Assembly (NCBI GenBank): GCA_021846065.1
Contig: JAJZCP010000114.1
Span: 1 to 5,659, forward strand
DNA length: 5,659 nucleotides
Direction: 5' to 3'
From: Acidobacteriota bacterium
GTDB taxonomy: Bacteria > Acidobacteriota > Terriglobia > Terriglobales > Acidobacteriaceae
In this document: positions 1 through 5,556 of the stretch, in pieces
Layout of the letters: the number at the start of each line of letters is the position of its first letter
Position numbering within the stretch: the first letter of the stretch is position 1
The notes under the pieces: model-generated
Told to the model about the DNA's origin: nothing
The model's database searches: none
What the model saw: only the letters and a program-made list of their open reading frames with translations
Made by a program: the position numbers and the translations under genes

Positions 1-79
1 GCGCATGCAGGCGCGGCGCATAAAGTGCTGCGGCGAGCAGGCAGAGAAGCACAGCGCGAAGTGGAAGCGAAGGCAACAT
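1..79 (-). CDS. N-terminus of an exported protein, cut by the window edge
   Basis: An ATG at 79 on the minus strand opens a frame that stays open to the left edge (26 codons). The peptide begins MLPSLPLRAVLLCLLAAALY and continues APRLHA. This is a textbook Sec signal peptide: a short N-region with one Arg, a Leu/Ala-rich core and a likely cleavage site after the LHA at residues 24-26. No mature sequence is visible, so the function is unknown. The upstream bases GGGGAAACTGGAA give only a weak ribosome binding site. The gene is divergent from the VWA gene and shares its upstream region. The signal peptide is well supported; that the gene is intact beyond the window is assumed. Confidence 0.6.
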   Translation of the reverse strand, partial: MLPSLPLRAVLLCLLAAALYAPRLHA

Positions 80-318
80 TTCCAGTTTCCCCGATTCTAA
101 AGGAGTAGACGACGGGTGCCGGTAGTGGGAAGCAGAGGGACGGAATCGAGTTGCCCGCCGCCGGGGCAGGTCGCGGCATCTGATAATCTGAGCTTTGTGC
201 GGGCGCATGGCGACTGCGGAAGGTTTGTGCGCGGAATACTCCGCGATAATGATCCGGGATGGACCGGGAAGACACTGAACCGGAGCGACGAGAGTCTGGT
301 CAGGCAAAAGGACGGGTT
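80..318. other. Divergent intergenic region, no confident promoter
   Basis: This 239-bp stretch separates the leftward exported protein from the rightward VWA gene and should carry promoters for both. Two GATAAT hexamers (182-187 and 245-250) resemble -10 boxes for the plus strand, and TAGAAT (99-94, minus strand) resembles one for the leftward gene. None has a good -35 box at the usual spacing. A small inverted repeat, TGCCC (152-156) with GGGCA (164-168), could form a 5-bp hairpin. A strong AAAGGAG lies at 99-105 but leads only to a short open frame (116-334) of unconvincing composition. Confidence 0.35.
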
Positions 319-1605
319 GTGGATCGAAGCGTAAGTTGGCGAGCGGGATTCGTCGCGGTGGCGATGACGATAATGATGACTGTCGGCGCGGCGGCGCAAC
401 AGACGGGCGGTTCGGGCAGCCCGAGCGTGCCAGATGCTCCGGCTCCGACGGCTCCGGCTCCGATGTCGGGTATCAAGGAGCAGATTTCGCCGGGGATCGG
501 TATGCCTGCCTTGCCGAATCCGGATGATGCGGCCCAGAAGCCGACGCCAGGCGCGCCGAAAGGGGCGACGATGCAGTCATCGGGCAGCGGGCTGGACAGT
601 GTGCAGAAGGCTCCGCCGGAGTTACCTCCGCCGGGCCAGGGCAATCAGGCGGTGGTGACGACGCTGCGTACGTATACGAACTTCGTGATTGTGCCGGTGA
701 CGGTTAAGGACAATAAGGGAAATCTGGTGGCCGGACTGACCTTCCGGAATTTTCAGGTCTTTGAGAATGGACAGCGGCAGGCGTTGCGTCTGTTCACAGT
801 GGATCCGGCGCCGCTGTCGATTGCGTTCGTGATTGACCAGAGCCTGACCCAGGATGTGATGGCTAAGGTGAACAACTCCCTCGGCGCGATTCAGGGCGCG
901 CTGACGCCATATGACGAGGTTGCAGTCTTCACGTACAACAACGGAGCGCAGGAGGCGACGGGCTTCACCGGGGCGCAGAGCCACAGGTTGGAAGCGGTAC
1001 TTGCGATCACCAAGGCGACCGGTCGCCAGGAAGGTGTGCCGGTGAACTCCGGTCCGCTGGCCGGATGCAGCATCAGCGCGAACGGCAACTGCACGGACCC
1101 GAATCTGCAGGTGGGACGCAGCGCAGGCGGCACGCAGTTCATGATGCTCCCTAAGGAGATTCATACGCTCAACGACGCGATTCTGATGGCCGGCACAAGC
1201 CTGGCGCGACGGCCGCCGGGACGGCGCAGGCTGATCTATGTCGTCTCCGATGGCAAGGAGTATGGATCGAAAGCGACGACCAAGGAAGTGATCAAGTATC
1301 TGCAGACGAACCAGATTGCCGTGTATGCAACGCTGGTGGGTGACTCGGCGAGGTATATCGAGGGTTATCTGAGTCGCTTCCATCTGCCGTTCCAGATGAA
1401 CGACAACATTCTGCTGAAGTATGCGCAGGCGACGGGCGGATCGCTCGATTCGGAGCGCTCGGTGAATGGCATCGAGAAGAGTTACATGCACATTGCCGAA
1501 GAGGCAAGAACGCAGTACACGCTGGGATACATCAGCCACGAGCCGCTGATCGACGGAAAGTATCGGACGATCGAGGTACGGGTGGTCGGCCAAATGTGGA
1601 TGTGA
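319..1605 (+). CDS. Secreted VWA-domain protein, acidobacterial VWFA-related family, C-terminus frameshifted
   Basis: This is an exported protein with a von Willebrand factor A fold, probably a periplasmic or surface adhesion or scaffold protein; its partner is unknown. I place the start at GTG 319 because AAAAGGA lies 6 bases upstream and because it gives a compact signal peptide (residues 1-26, ending GAAA before QQ). An ATG at 259 would add 20 charged residues. Residues 27-110 are a Pro/Ala/Gly-rich linker. Residues 115-160 are the beta-rich segment typical of the family (VPVTVKDNKGNLVAGL, then FQVFENGQRQ). The VWA domain follows, with a MIDAS-like DQSLT at 173-177 and VVSDGKE around 308-314. 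Cys250 and Cys258 could pair. The frame stops at 1605, before the usual GYYP ending, which lies in another frame at 1587-1649. The family assignment is firm; the frameshift is probable. Confidence 0.88.
   Translation: MDRSVSWRAGFVAVAMTIMMTVGAAAQQTGGSGSPSVPDAPAPTAPAPMSGIKEQISPGIGMPALPNPDDAAQKPTPGAPKGATMQSSGSGLDSVQKAPPELPPPGQGNQAVVTTLRTYTNFVIVPVTVKDNKGNLVAGLTFRNFQVFENGQRQALRLFTVDPAPLSIAFVIDQSLTQDVMAKVNNSLGAIQGALTPYDEVAVFTYNNGAQEATGFTGAQSHRLEAVLAITKATGRQEGVPVNSGPLAGCSISANGNCTDPNLQVGRSAGGTQFMMLPKEIHTLNDAILMAGTSLARRPPGRRRLIYVVSDGKEYGSKATTKEVIKYLQTNQIAVYATLVGDSARYIEGYLSRFHLPFQMNDNILLKYAQATGGSLDSERSVNGIEKSYMHIAEEARTQYTLGYISHEPLIDGKYRTIEVRVVGQMWM
436..463 (+). repeat. 13-bp tandem direct repeat coding a Pro-Ala linker
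   Basis: GCTCCGGCTCCGA occurs at 436-448 and again at 451-463, two bases apart, so the repeat period is 15 bp. In frame it encodes APAPT followed by APAPM, part of the flexible linker between the signal peptide and the folded part of the VWA protein. Repeats of this kind expand and shrink by slippage. It is a coding low-complexity repeat with no sign of a regulatory role. Confidence 0.7.
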
Positions 1606-1649
1606 CGGCCAAGCCGGGCTACTATCCGACGGCGCAGTACTTCCACTAG
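1587..1649 (+). pseudogene. Displaced C-terminal end of the VWA protein (out of frame)
   Basis: Read from CGG at 1587 to TAG at 1647-1649, this stretch gives RPNVDVTAKPGYYPTAQYFH. Proteins of the acidobacterial VWFA-related family usually end in just this way, with a beta strand, then a basic residue and a GYY motif. The main frame reaches EVRVV around 1573-1587 and then reads GQMWM and stops. Joining EVRVV to RPNVDV needs the loss of one base to be repaired near 1582-1587 (sequence GTGGTCGG), or a shift back by one base. This is therefore the true C-terminus left out of frame by a mutation or a sequencing error. The intended stop at 1649 lies 4 bases before the transporter start. Confidence 0.75.
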
Positions 1650-1653
1650 TCGG

Positions 1654-2505
1654 ATGGCGAGCGCGGCACCGCTGGCGGCGGTTGGGCTGGGCCTGATGGC
1701 GGCCACGCTGTGGGGAAGTTCGGATTTTACCGGCGGTCTGGGCGCGCGCCGTGCTCCGGCGCTGCTGCTGGTGGCGGCCGGACATCTGGTGACGCTGCTC
1801 CTGCTGGGAACGATCTGCCTGTGGGCGCGCGTGCCCTTTCCGCCGTTGCGGGCCGCTCTGCTGGGCGGGATTGCTGGATTGGAAGGCGCGCTTTCGCTGG
1901 CGATCTTCTATCGCGCGCTGGCCGAGGGCGCGATGGGCGCGACAGCGGCGGTGACCGGAGTCCTGACGGCTGTGGTTCCTGTGGGATTTGCGCTGTGGAG
2001 CCAGGGCTGGCCGCGCGGAACCGAGGTGGCCGGACTGGCGCTGGGCGCGACGGCGATTGCGCTGACGGCGTGGCAGCGGGAGCCGGAAGCAAGTCGGCGG
2101 GCGGTTGCGCTCGGTGCATTGGCCGGGGTCGGTTTCGGAATACAACTGGTGCTGCTGAAGCTGGCCGCAGAGGGTGGCGTCGCGTGGGCGATGACGACGG
2201 CGCGCGCCGGAGGACTGCTGGGCGTCGGGCTGGTGCTCGCTTCGCGCGCGTCCGGCGGAAAGAGAGTTCCACGCAGCGGTTACTGGCGTATGGGAGTCCT
2301 GGCCGGAATGCTGGATGCCACGGGCAATGGCGCTTATATGCTGGCGGCGGAGATGGGTAGGATGGAGGTTGGCGCGATGATCGCCTCACTCTATCCGGCG
2401 GTCACCATTGCGTTGGCGGCTCTGCTGCTGCGGGAGCGGCCGACGCGCAGGCAGAGACTGGGCATAGGAGTGGCGCTGGCTGCGATTGTGCTGCTGAGTC
2501 AGTGA
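1654..2505 (+). CDS. EamA/DMT-superfamily inner-membrane transporter
   Basis: This 283-residue protein is almost entirely hydrophobic, with about ten predicted membrane helices in two similar halves, as in EamA-domain drug/metabolite transporters. The first half (about residues 5-140) has the LWGSSDFTGG motif after helix 1 and FYRALAEGAMGATAAVTG near its middle. The second half (about 148-283) ends with a tight turn, LLLRERPTRRQRLG, then a last helix; ERxTxxQxxG at this place is a hallmark of the family. The substrate cannot be read from sequence; relatives export metabolites, amino acids or drugs. ATG 1654 is the only suitable start after the upstream in-frame stop at 1605. It has no clear ribosome binding site and lies 4 bases after the displaced VWA stop, suggesting translational coupling. 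A strong terminator follows. Confidence 0.9.
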   Translation: MASAAPLAAVGLGLMAATLWGSSDFTGGLGARRAPALLLVAAGHLVTLLLLGTICLWARVPFPPLRAALLGGIAGLEGALSLAIFYRALAEGAMGATAAVTGVLTAVVPVGFALWSQGWPRGTEVAGLALGATAIALTAWQREPEASRRAVALGALAGVGFGIQLVLLKLAAEGGVAWAMTTARAGGLLGVGLVLASRASGGKRVPRSGYWRMGVLAGMLDATGNGAYMLAAEMGRMEVGAMIASLYPAVTIALAALLLRERPTRRQRLGIGVALAAIVLLSQ

Positions 2506-2536
2506 ACGAAAGCGAAGGTGCAAAAAACAGGCAGGA

Positions 2537-2563
2537 AAAACGCCGGGAATCTCCCGGCGTTTT
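2537..2563. terminator. Bidirectional intrinsic terminator between convergent genes
   Basis: The arms AAAACGCCGGGA (2537-2548) and TCCCGGCGTTTT (2552-2563) are perfect reverse complements of 12 bp with a 3-base loop, ATC. The GC-rich core is flanked by A on one side and T on the other, so either strand yields a hairpin followed by a short U run. It lies 32 bp after the transporter stop and 55 bp beyond the tatA stop, where a shared terminator of converging transcripts is expected. Confidence 0.92.
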
Positions 2564-2617
2564 CGTCTGGTCGGAATGGAAGCCGAAAGCGCGGATCGTA
2601 AAGGGTGAAGCGCGCGG

Positions 2618-2857
2618 CTACTTCTGCTCGGTAACCGGTGGCGCGGCAGGCTGCGGCGCAGCTGCCTGCTGTTGCATCACAGGCGGCGCGGGATGCGCGG
2701 GAGCGGTCGGTTCTGTGACTCCTTTGATGCCTTCCTTGAAGCCCTTCAGGCCTTCGCCAAGACCCTTGCCCAGCTCCGGCAGGCGCTTGGCTCCGAAGAG
2801 CAGAAACACGATGACGCCCAGCACTAAAAGGTGAGTTGGTTGAAATAAGTCGCCCAT
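2618..2857 (-). CDS. tatA: Sec-independent (Tat) protein translocase subunit TatA/TatE
   Basis: This 79-residue protein is the small pore-forming subunit of the twin-arginine translocase, which moves folded proteins across the inner membrane together with TatC (and TatB where present). Residues 8-21 form the single membrane helix. The FG hinge is at 21-22, followed by KRLPELGKGLGEGLKGFKEG (24-43), the amphipathic helix that defines the family. The tail from about 49 is rich in Pro, Ala and Gln and probably disordered, as is common in TatA. The start is supported by GGAGG six bases upstream. No tatB or tatC is in the window, so this may be a stand-alone tatA. TatB is less likely given the length and hinge. 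The gene ends toward the shared terminator and is last in its strand group. Confidence 0.95.
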   Translation of the reverse strand: MGDLFQPTHLLVLGVIVFLLFGAKRLPELGKGLGEGLKGFKEGIKGVTEPTAPAHPAPPVMQQQAAAPQPAAPPVTEQK

Positions 2858-2869
2858 GACGTTCCTCCA

Positions 2870-2925
2870 CGGAGAGTTTCACTCCGAGCCTTCCGTACCG
2901 TCTACGGAAGATGTTCTAACAACAT
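2870..2925. repeat. Adjacent small hairpins just upstream of tatA
   Basis: CTTCCGTA (2890-2897) and TACGGAAG (2903-2910) form a perfect 8-bp stem with a 5-base loop. Directly beside it, ATGTT (2911-2915) and AACAT (2921-2925) form a 5-bp stem with a 5-base loop. Nearer tatA, CGGAG (2870-2874) and CTCCG (2882-2886) form a weaker third pair. On the tatA strand these would lie in the message 13 to 68 bases before the start codon. None has a T run, so they are not intrinsic terminators. They could be mRNA structures affecting stability or translation, or operator half-sites. The 8-bp palindrome is the only one unlikely to be chance. Confidence 0.45.
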
Positions 2926-3634
2926 TGTCGCATAAACAGTGTGCCGCAGAACCTGTGCCGTGGTGGATGGCTGAAGAGGTTGGATCGGGCGCAATGCCAG
3001 CGTGCCGTTTGACAAGAGTACGTGCGGGAGCGGGAAGTGGATTGGGCGGCCATTCGCCTGCAAGCAAAAGGCGCTTTGGAACTGCAATGAGCAGACCTGC
3101 TGTAACACTCGCCGATTGTTTGTGCCCGCCGCTGAAGCTATAGCTCGGTTCCGCATACCAGCCAAATCTTCGTTTCGGCCAGGGCCAGAGCATGAAATCG
3201 AGAGCGGCTTCGACTCCGAAGGTATCGGCGCGGCTGCTGCGCGTGACGGTGTGCGCCCACTCCGGACCCACCCCGAACATGAATTCCGTGGTTCTGGATA
3301 AGGTGTAGGGTTTCTTGAAGAGAAGATCCGTGTCCCACTCGGTCTGACCACGGCTGAAAAAGGGCGTTACCCCCACTTCGATCTCGAGCCACTCCTGTAT
3401 CGGGGTTGTCTCAACAGCGACACTGGGGCCATAGCTGGGAACGCCGTGAGTGAGCGCCCATTGCCCGGCGGCACCGAGTTCAACAATGGCGGCAGGCTCT
3501 TTTTCCGTCTCCCGGCCAACATCCTGACCAAAGGCTCTGCCTGCAAGCAGCAGGGTCGAGATCAGGACAATCCTTGCAGCTCGATGGATAGAAATCACAA
3601 TCTTTCGCTTCTCCTGCGGAGAGAGGTCGTGCAT
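2879..3634 (-). CDS. Putative outer-membrane beta-barrel protein with an atypical C-terminal tail
   Basis: This exported protein has no recognised named domain. After a signal peptide (core IVLISTLLLAG, cleavage near AFGQ) come alternating, aromatic-rich stretches ending in turns: LEIEVGVTPFF, TEFMFGVGPEWAH, VEAALDFMLWPW, GWYAEPSYSFS and SVTAGLLIAV. This is the pattern of a small outer-membrane barrel of about eight strands. The conserved-looking part ends at GLLIAVPKR (codon end 3071). Another 63 residues without strand pattern follow, rich in Pro, Ala, His and Thr. Start: ATG 3634 gives MHDLSPQ; GTG 3598, with AGGAG 12 bases upstream, gives a more compact signal peptide and is an equally good choice. 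The open frame reaches 3790 but that part overlaps the preceding gene. It is 21 bases from tatA. The role is unknown, possibly structural or a porin-like assembly. Confidence 0.72.
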   Translation of the reverse strand: MHDLSPQEKRKIVISIHRAARIVLISTLLLAGRAFGQDVGRETEKEPAAIVELGAAGQWALTHGVPSYGPSVAVETTPIQEWLEIEVGVTPFFSRGQTEWDTDLLFKKPYTLSRTTEFMFGVGPEWAHTVTRSSRADTFGVEAALDFMLWPWPKRRFGWYAEPSYSFSGGHKQSASVTAGLLIAVPKRLLLAGEWPPNPLPAPARTLVKRHAGIAPDPTSSAIHHGTGSAAHCLCDNVVRTSSVDGTEGSE

Positions 3635-3722
3635 CTTGTGGAAGACGCTGCAAAAGGGCGGTGTCGGTTTGGTTCGCAGAACGCGTTCCCGCTGCCAATT
3701 CTTCCGTCGGAAGACTCTCCCG

Positions 3723-4181
3723 TCAGTTGACGCGGGCCGGTTTGCCGAGCCGCTCGGAGACGAGATTGTAGAAAGCGGCGATGCTTTCACTTTCGCCGGA
3801 TTGGAGGCGTCGGTAGACCTTCATGAGCGGAAAAACGTGCGAGCCGCGGACATCCACGGCGGGCATGAGGGAGTTGCCGCCGGGGTAGTCGGCCATGATC
3901 CAGGAGCCGGAGTAGCGCATGCGGATCAGTTCGCCGAGATAACCGCCCCAGAGGCGAACTTCGTATTCGAGATCGAGATCGGAGCGTTCGGCAGTGTCGC
4001 TGAGTACGGCTTCAAAAGCATCGAGGGATTGCGGCTGAAAGTCCAGCGACTGGAGAAAGAGTTCCCGGGCAAGCTGGACGGCGGCCGCGGCGTAGGCGGC
4101 CATCATGGTTTCGAGATCGGGATAAACCGCCGCGGAAAGCTGCGACTTGATGGCGGCGGGGTCAGGAGGGGAAGAATTCAT
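3723..4181 (-). CDS. Conserved-looking cytoplasmic protein of unknown function
   Basis: This 152-residue protein starts at ATG 4181. It has no signal peptide or membrane helix and is moderately acidic. An Ala-rich helical N-terminal half (about 11-60) is followed by LWGGYLGELIRMRYSGSW (77-94), then DYPGGNSLMPAVDVRGSHVF (98-117) and the helical FPLMKVYRRLQSGESESIAA (117-136). The GGYLGELIR...GSW pattern reminds me of small uncharacterised proteins with a GxYxGE(x)nW core (DUF3806-like), but I cannot assign it firmly. The upstream frame to 4565 is open only because it runs antisense to the thioredoxin gene; the sequence before Met at 4181 is Arg/His/Gln-rich and not protein-like. The ribosome binding site is weak. 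It is first of three minus-strand genes, with 88 bases to the barrel gene, so co-transcription is possible but unproven. Confidence 0.75.
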   Translation of the reverse strand: MNSSPPDPAAIKSQLSAAVYPDLETMMAAYAAAAVQLARELFLQSLDFQPQSLDAFEAVLSDTAERSDLDLEYEVRLWGGYLGELIRMRYSGSWIMADYPGGNSLMPAVDVRGSHVFPLMKVYRRLQSGESESIAAFYNLVSERLGKPARVN

Positions 4182-4295
4182 GCAGACTTCAGTGTAAAAC
4201 GGAAAGAAACGCGCAACCTCTGGCGCAGTTGCGTTATCTGCTGAGTATTGGCTGGACAGAAACGACAATGCACAGGGTGAAAAAATGGAGGACGC
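4182..4295. promoter_or_regulatory. Divergent promoter region, boxes not resolved
   Basis: These 114 bases separate the leftward gene at 3723-4181 from the rightward thioredoxin-like gene and must contain, or lie near, promoters for both. Partial -10-like hexamers are present (GACAAT at 4264-4269 on plus; TACACT and AATACT on minus), but no -35 box sits at proper spacing. The clear element is the thioredoxin gene's ribosome binding site, GGAGGA at 4287-4292. The region is AT-richer than the coding sequence around it. Confidence 0.35.
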
Positions 4296-4799
4296 ATGAG
4301 GATGCGAAAGAGAATGGTTCTTTTGTCGTTGTTGCTGGCGCTGGCTGCAGGGATGTCGGCGCAGGAGTGGTCGCAAGCGATTTATCCGCCGCCGGAGCAG
4401 GCCCAGTCGGACCTGACGGCTGCGCTGCGCCGTGCGGGGAAGGAGCACAAACGGGTTCTGGTGGATTTTGGCGGGAACTGGTGCGGCGACTGCAAGGTGC
4501 TGGACTACTACATGCACCAGCCACAGAACGCGGCGCTGCTGAAAAACAGCTACGTGGTTGTACACGTGAATATCGGGGAGTTCGACCGGAACCTGGCGCT
4601 TGCCGAGCGATACCAGATTCCGGTGAAGCGCGGCGTGCCGGCGGTGGCGATTCTAAGCGAGCAAGGGAAACTGCTATACAGCCAGAAGCAGGGCGAGTTT
4701 GAATCGATGAATCGCGTGGATGCGGCAGCGGTGACGCAGTTCCTGCTGAAGTGGCGACCAACGCGCGCCGGCTGCTCGATGGTGGCGGTCAACTGCTGA
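4296..4799 (+). CDS. Exported thioredoxin-fold protein (WCGDC active site)
   Basis: This 167-residue protein has a cleavable signal peptide (MRMRKR, a Leu/Ala core, cleavage near SAQ at 21-23), then a thioredoxin fold. LVDFGGNWCGDCKVLDYYM (55-73) holds the redox pair CGDC; VVVHVNIGEFDRN is strand 3; RGVPAVAILSEQGKLLYSQ carries the cis-proline (GVPA) and the final strands. It resembles thioredoxin-like (Thioredoxin_7 type) periplasmic proteins that reduce or isomerise cysteines in envelope proteins, though direction of electron flow cannot be told from sequence. Two further Cys lie in the last nine residues (GCSMVAVNC), unusual after the fold ends. ATG 4296 is 3-4 bases from GGAGG; ATG 4302, ten bases away, is an alternative start that removes two residues. 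No terminator is seen downstream. Confidence 0.9.
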   Translation: MRMRKRMVLLSLLLALAAGMSAQEWSQAIYPPPEQAQSDLTAALRRAGKEHKRVLVDFGGNWCGDCKVLDYYMHQPQNAALLKNSYVVVHVNIGEFDRNLALAERYQIPVKRGVPAVAILSEQGKLLYSQKQGEFESMNRVDAAAVTQFLLKWRPTRAGCSMVAVNC

Positions 4800-5235
4800 C
4801 GGAAGCAGACGAGTGTCCTGCTAGATGCCGGATATGGGAAGGAGTGCGGGCACGCATGGCAGCCTTGACGACTGGCATAGCGATGGCAATTCCTGCGTGA
4901 GCGCTGGGCCAGTTCCAGTCTCGTTCTTCGCTTGTAACAGGTTCCCGCCGCAGGAACTTCCGGCAACCCTGCAGCACCCGGGCCGGGATGACGCTATGCA
5001 CCGGTACGCAGGGGCACTTTTTTGTGGAACCGGGCAATACGTCTGATCCGATTCCCACTGAACTTGTCGAGCGGGGCGCATTTGAAATTGATACCCAGCA
5101 CCGTATGGTAGTTTTGTATGTCGGTTTGACTGAAGCTGTGCACCGCTTACTTGGCGTCGTTCGGTGGCTTGATGGCGGGACCGATAATGTTCTCGCTACC
5201 CATTCAGCTCAGGACATCTAACAGCGTTTTCCGCA
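4800..5235. other. 436-bp stretch without a recognisable gene
   Basis: No open frame here on either strand gives a protein I recognise. The best candidate is 4988-5221 on plus (77 codons, ATG preceded by CCGGGCCGGG, no ribosome binding site). Its second half reads like protein, for example EIDTQHRMVVLYVGLTEAVH, and it ends 26 bases before the next gene start, but its codon use is mixed with many A/T third positions. A weak pair AGCAG/CTGCT near 4804-4822 lacks a T run, so it is not a convincing terminator. From about 5000 onward the bases become AT-richer than the left part of the window. The region may be a decayed gene, a leader of the following gene, or an import boundary. Confidence 0.4.
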
Positions 5236-5247
5236 ATGAGGTGCGAT

Positions 5248-5556
5248 GTGAAACTTCGAATGTTTTCTCGCGCCGTTGGCCTCACGGTGACGGTCTGCTT
5301 GGCAGTGGTTAGCAACTCGGGGTGCGCCCAGTCGATGTTAACTGGGCTGTTCGTCAATCATGACAACCCGGTGGAAATCGATATGCTCCGTCTAGTCGAA
5401 TCTCCGCCAGGTCACCTCAACGGCTCGCTGGTCCTTTCGTCCCTCAACGCCGATGGTTCAAGGAAGAAAGACGCCATCTATGATGTCACCGGCACGATAA
5501 CCAGGCCGAATGTGAGTCTGCAACTTGAGGGCGGCTTAGAACTTATCCGTAAATAG
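5248..5556 (+). CDS. Small exported or lipoprotein-like protein, 3' end replaced by an IS
   Basis: The protein begins with KLRMFSRAVGLTVTVCLAVV then SNSGCAQS, a signal sequence. NSGC lacks the Leu/Val normally at -3 of a lipobox, so it may be a lipoprotein or be cut after the Ala/Gln that follows. I chose GTG 5248 because TGAGG lies six bases upstream and the N-region is compact; ATG 5236, four codons earlier, has no ribosome binding site. The mature part has short beta strands and GS/GT turns (MLRLVESPPGHLNGSLVLSS; AIYDVTGTITRPNVSLQLEG), similar in style to small exported proteins with a GxY...L.L....G.L.G repeat pattern that usually run well beyond 100 residues. The last codons ELIRK and the TAG come from the end of an IS5-type element, so the gene is probably truncated and possibly non-functional. 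Confidence 0.7.
   Translation: MKLRMFSRAVGLTVTVCLAVVSNSGCAQSMLTGLFVNHDNPVEIDMLRLVESPPGHLNGSLVLSSLNADGSRKKDAIYDVTGTITRPNVSLQLEGGLELIRK

Noticed and set aside
116..334. A 72-codon plus-strand frame with AAAGGAG ten bases before its GTG
   Set aside because: The ribosome site is good, but the peptide has no pattern, and it overlaps the VWA start and signal peptide in another frame.
1582..1603. Programmed -1 frameshifting as cause of the VWA frame change
   Set aside because: There is no X XXY YYZ slippery heptamer at the joint and no downstream stem I can see, so mutation or sequence error is simpler.
622..2145. A 507-codon open frame on the minus strand
   Set aside because: It runs antisense across two well-supported genes, is rich in Arg, Gln and His with no domain pattern, and is what high-GC coding sequence commonly gives on the opposite strand.
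1710..2389. Long frames on both strands within the transporter gene
   Set aside because: They are rich in Gly/Arg or Pro/Arg and sit over a clear ten-helix protein; the transporter frame explains the sequence.
2502..2834. A 110-codon plus-strand frame opposite tatA
   Set aside because: It starts at the transporter stop, runs through the terminator and antisense to tatA, and is Cys/Gly/Ala-rich with no domain.
3636..4244. A 202-codon plus-strand frame opposite the 3723-4181 gene
   Set aside because: Its reverse partner has a coherent protein pattern and start; this frame does not and crosses the divergent promoter region.
4804..4822. AGCAG/CTGCT pair as terminator of the thioredoxin-like gene
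   Set aside because: Only a 5-bp stem with a 9-base loop and no following T run.
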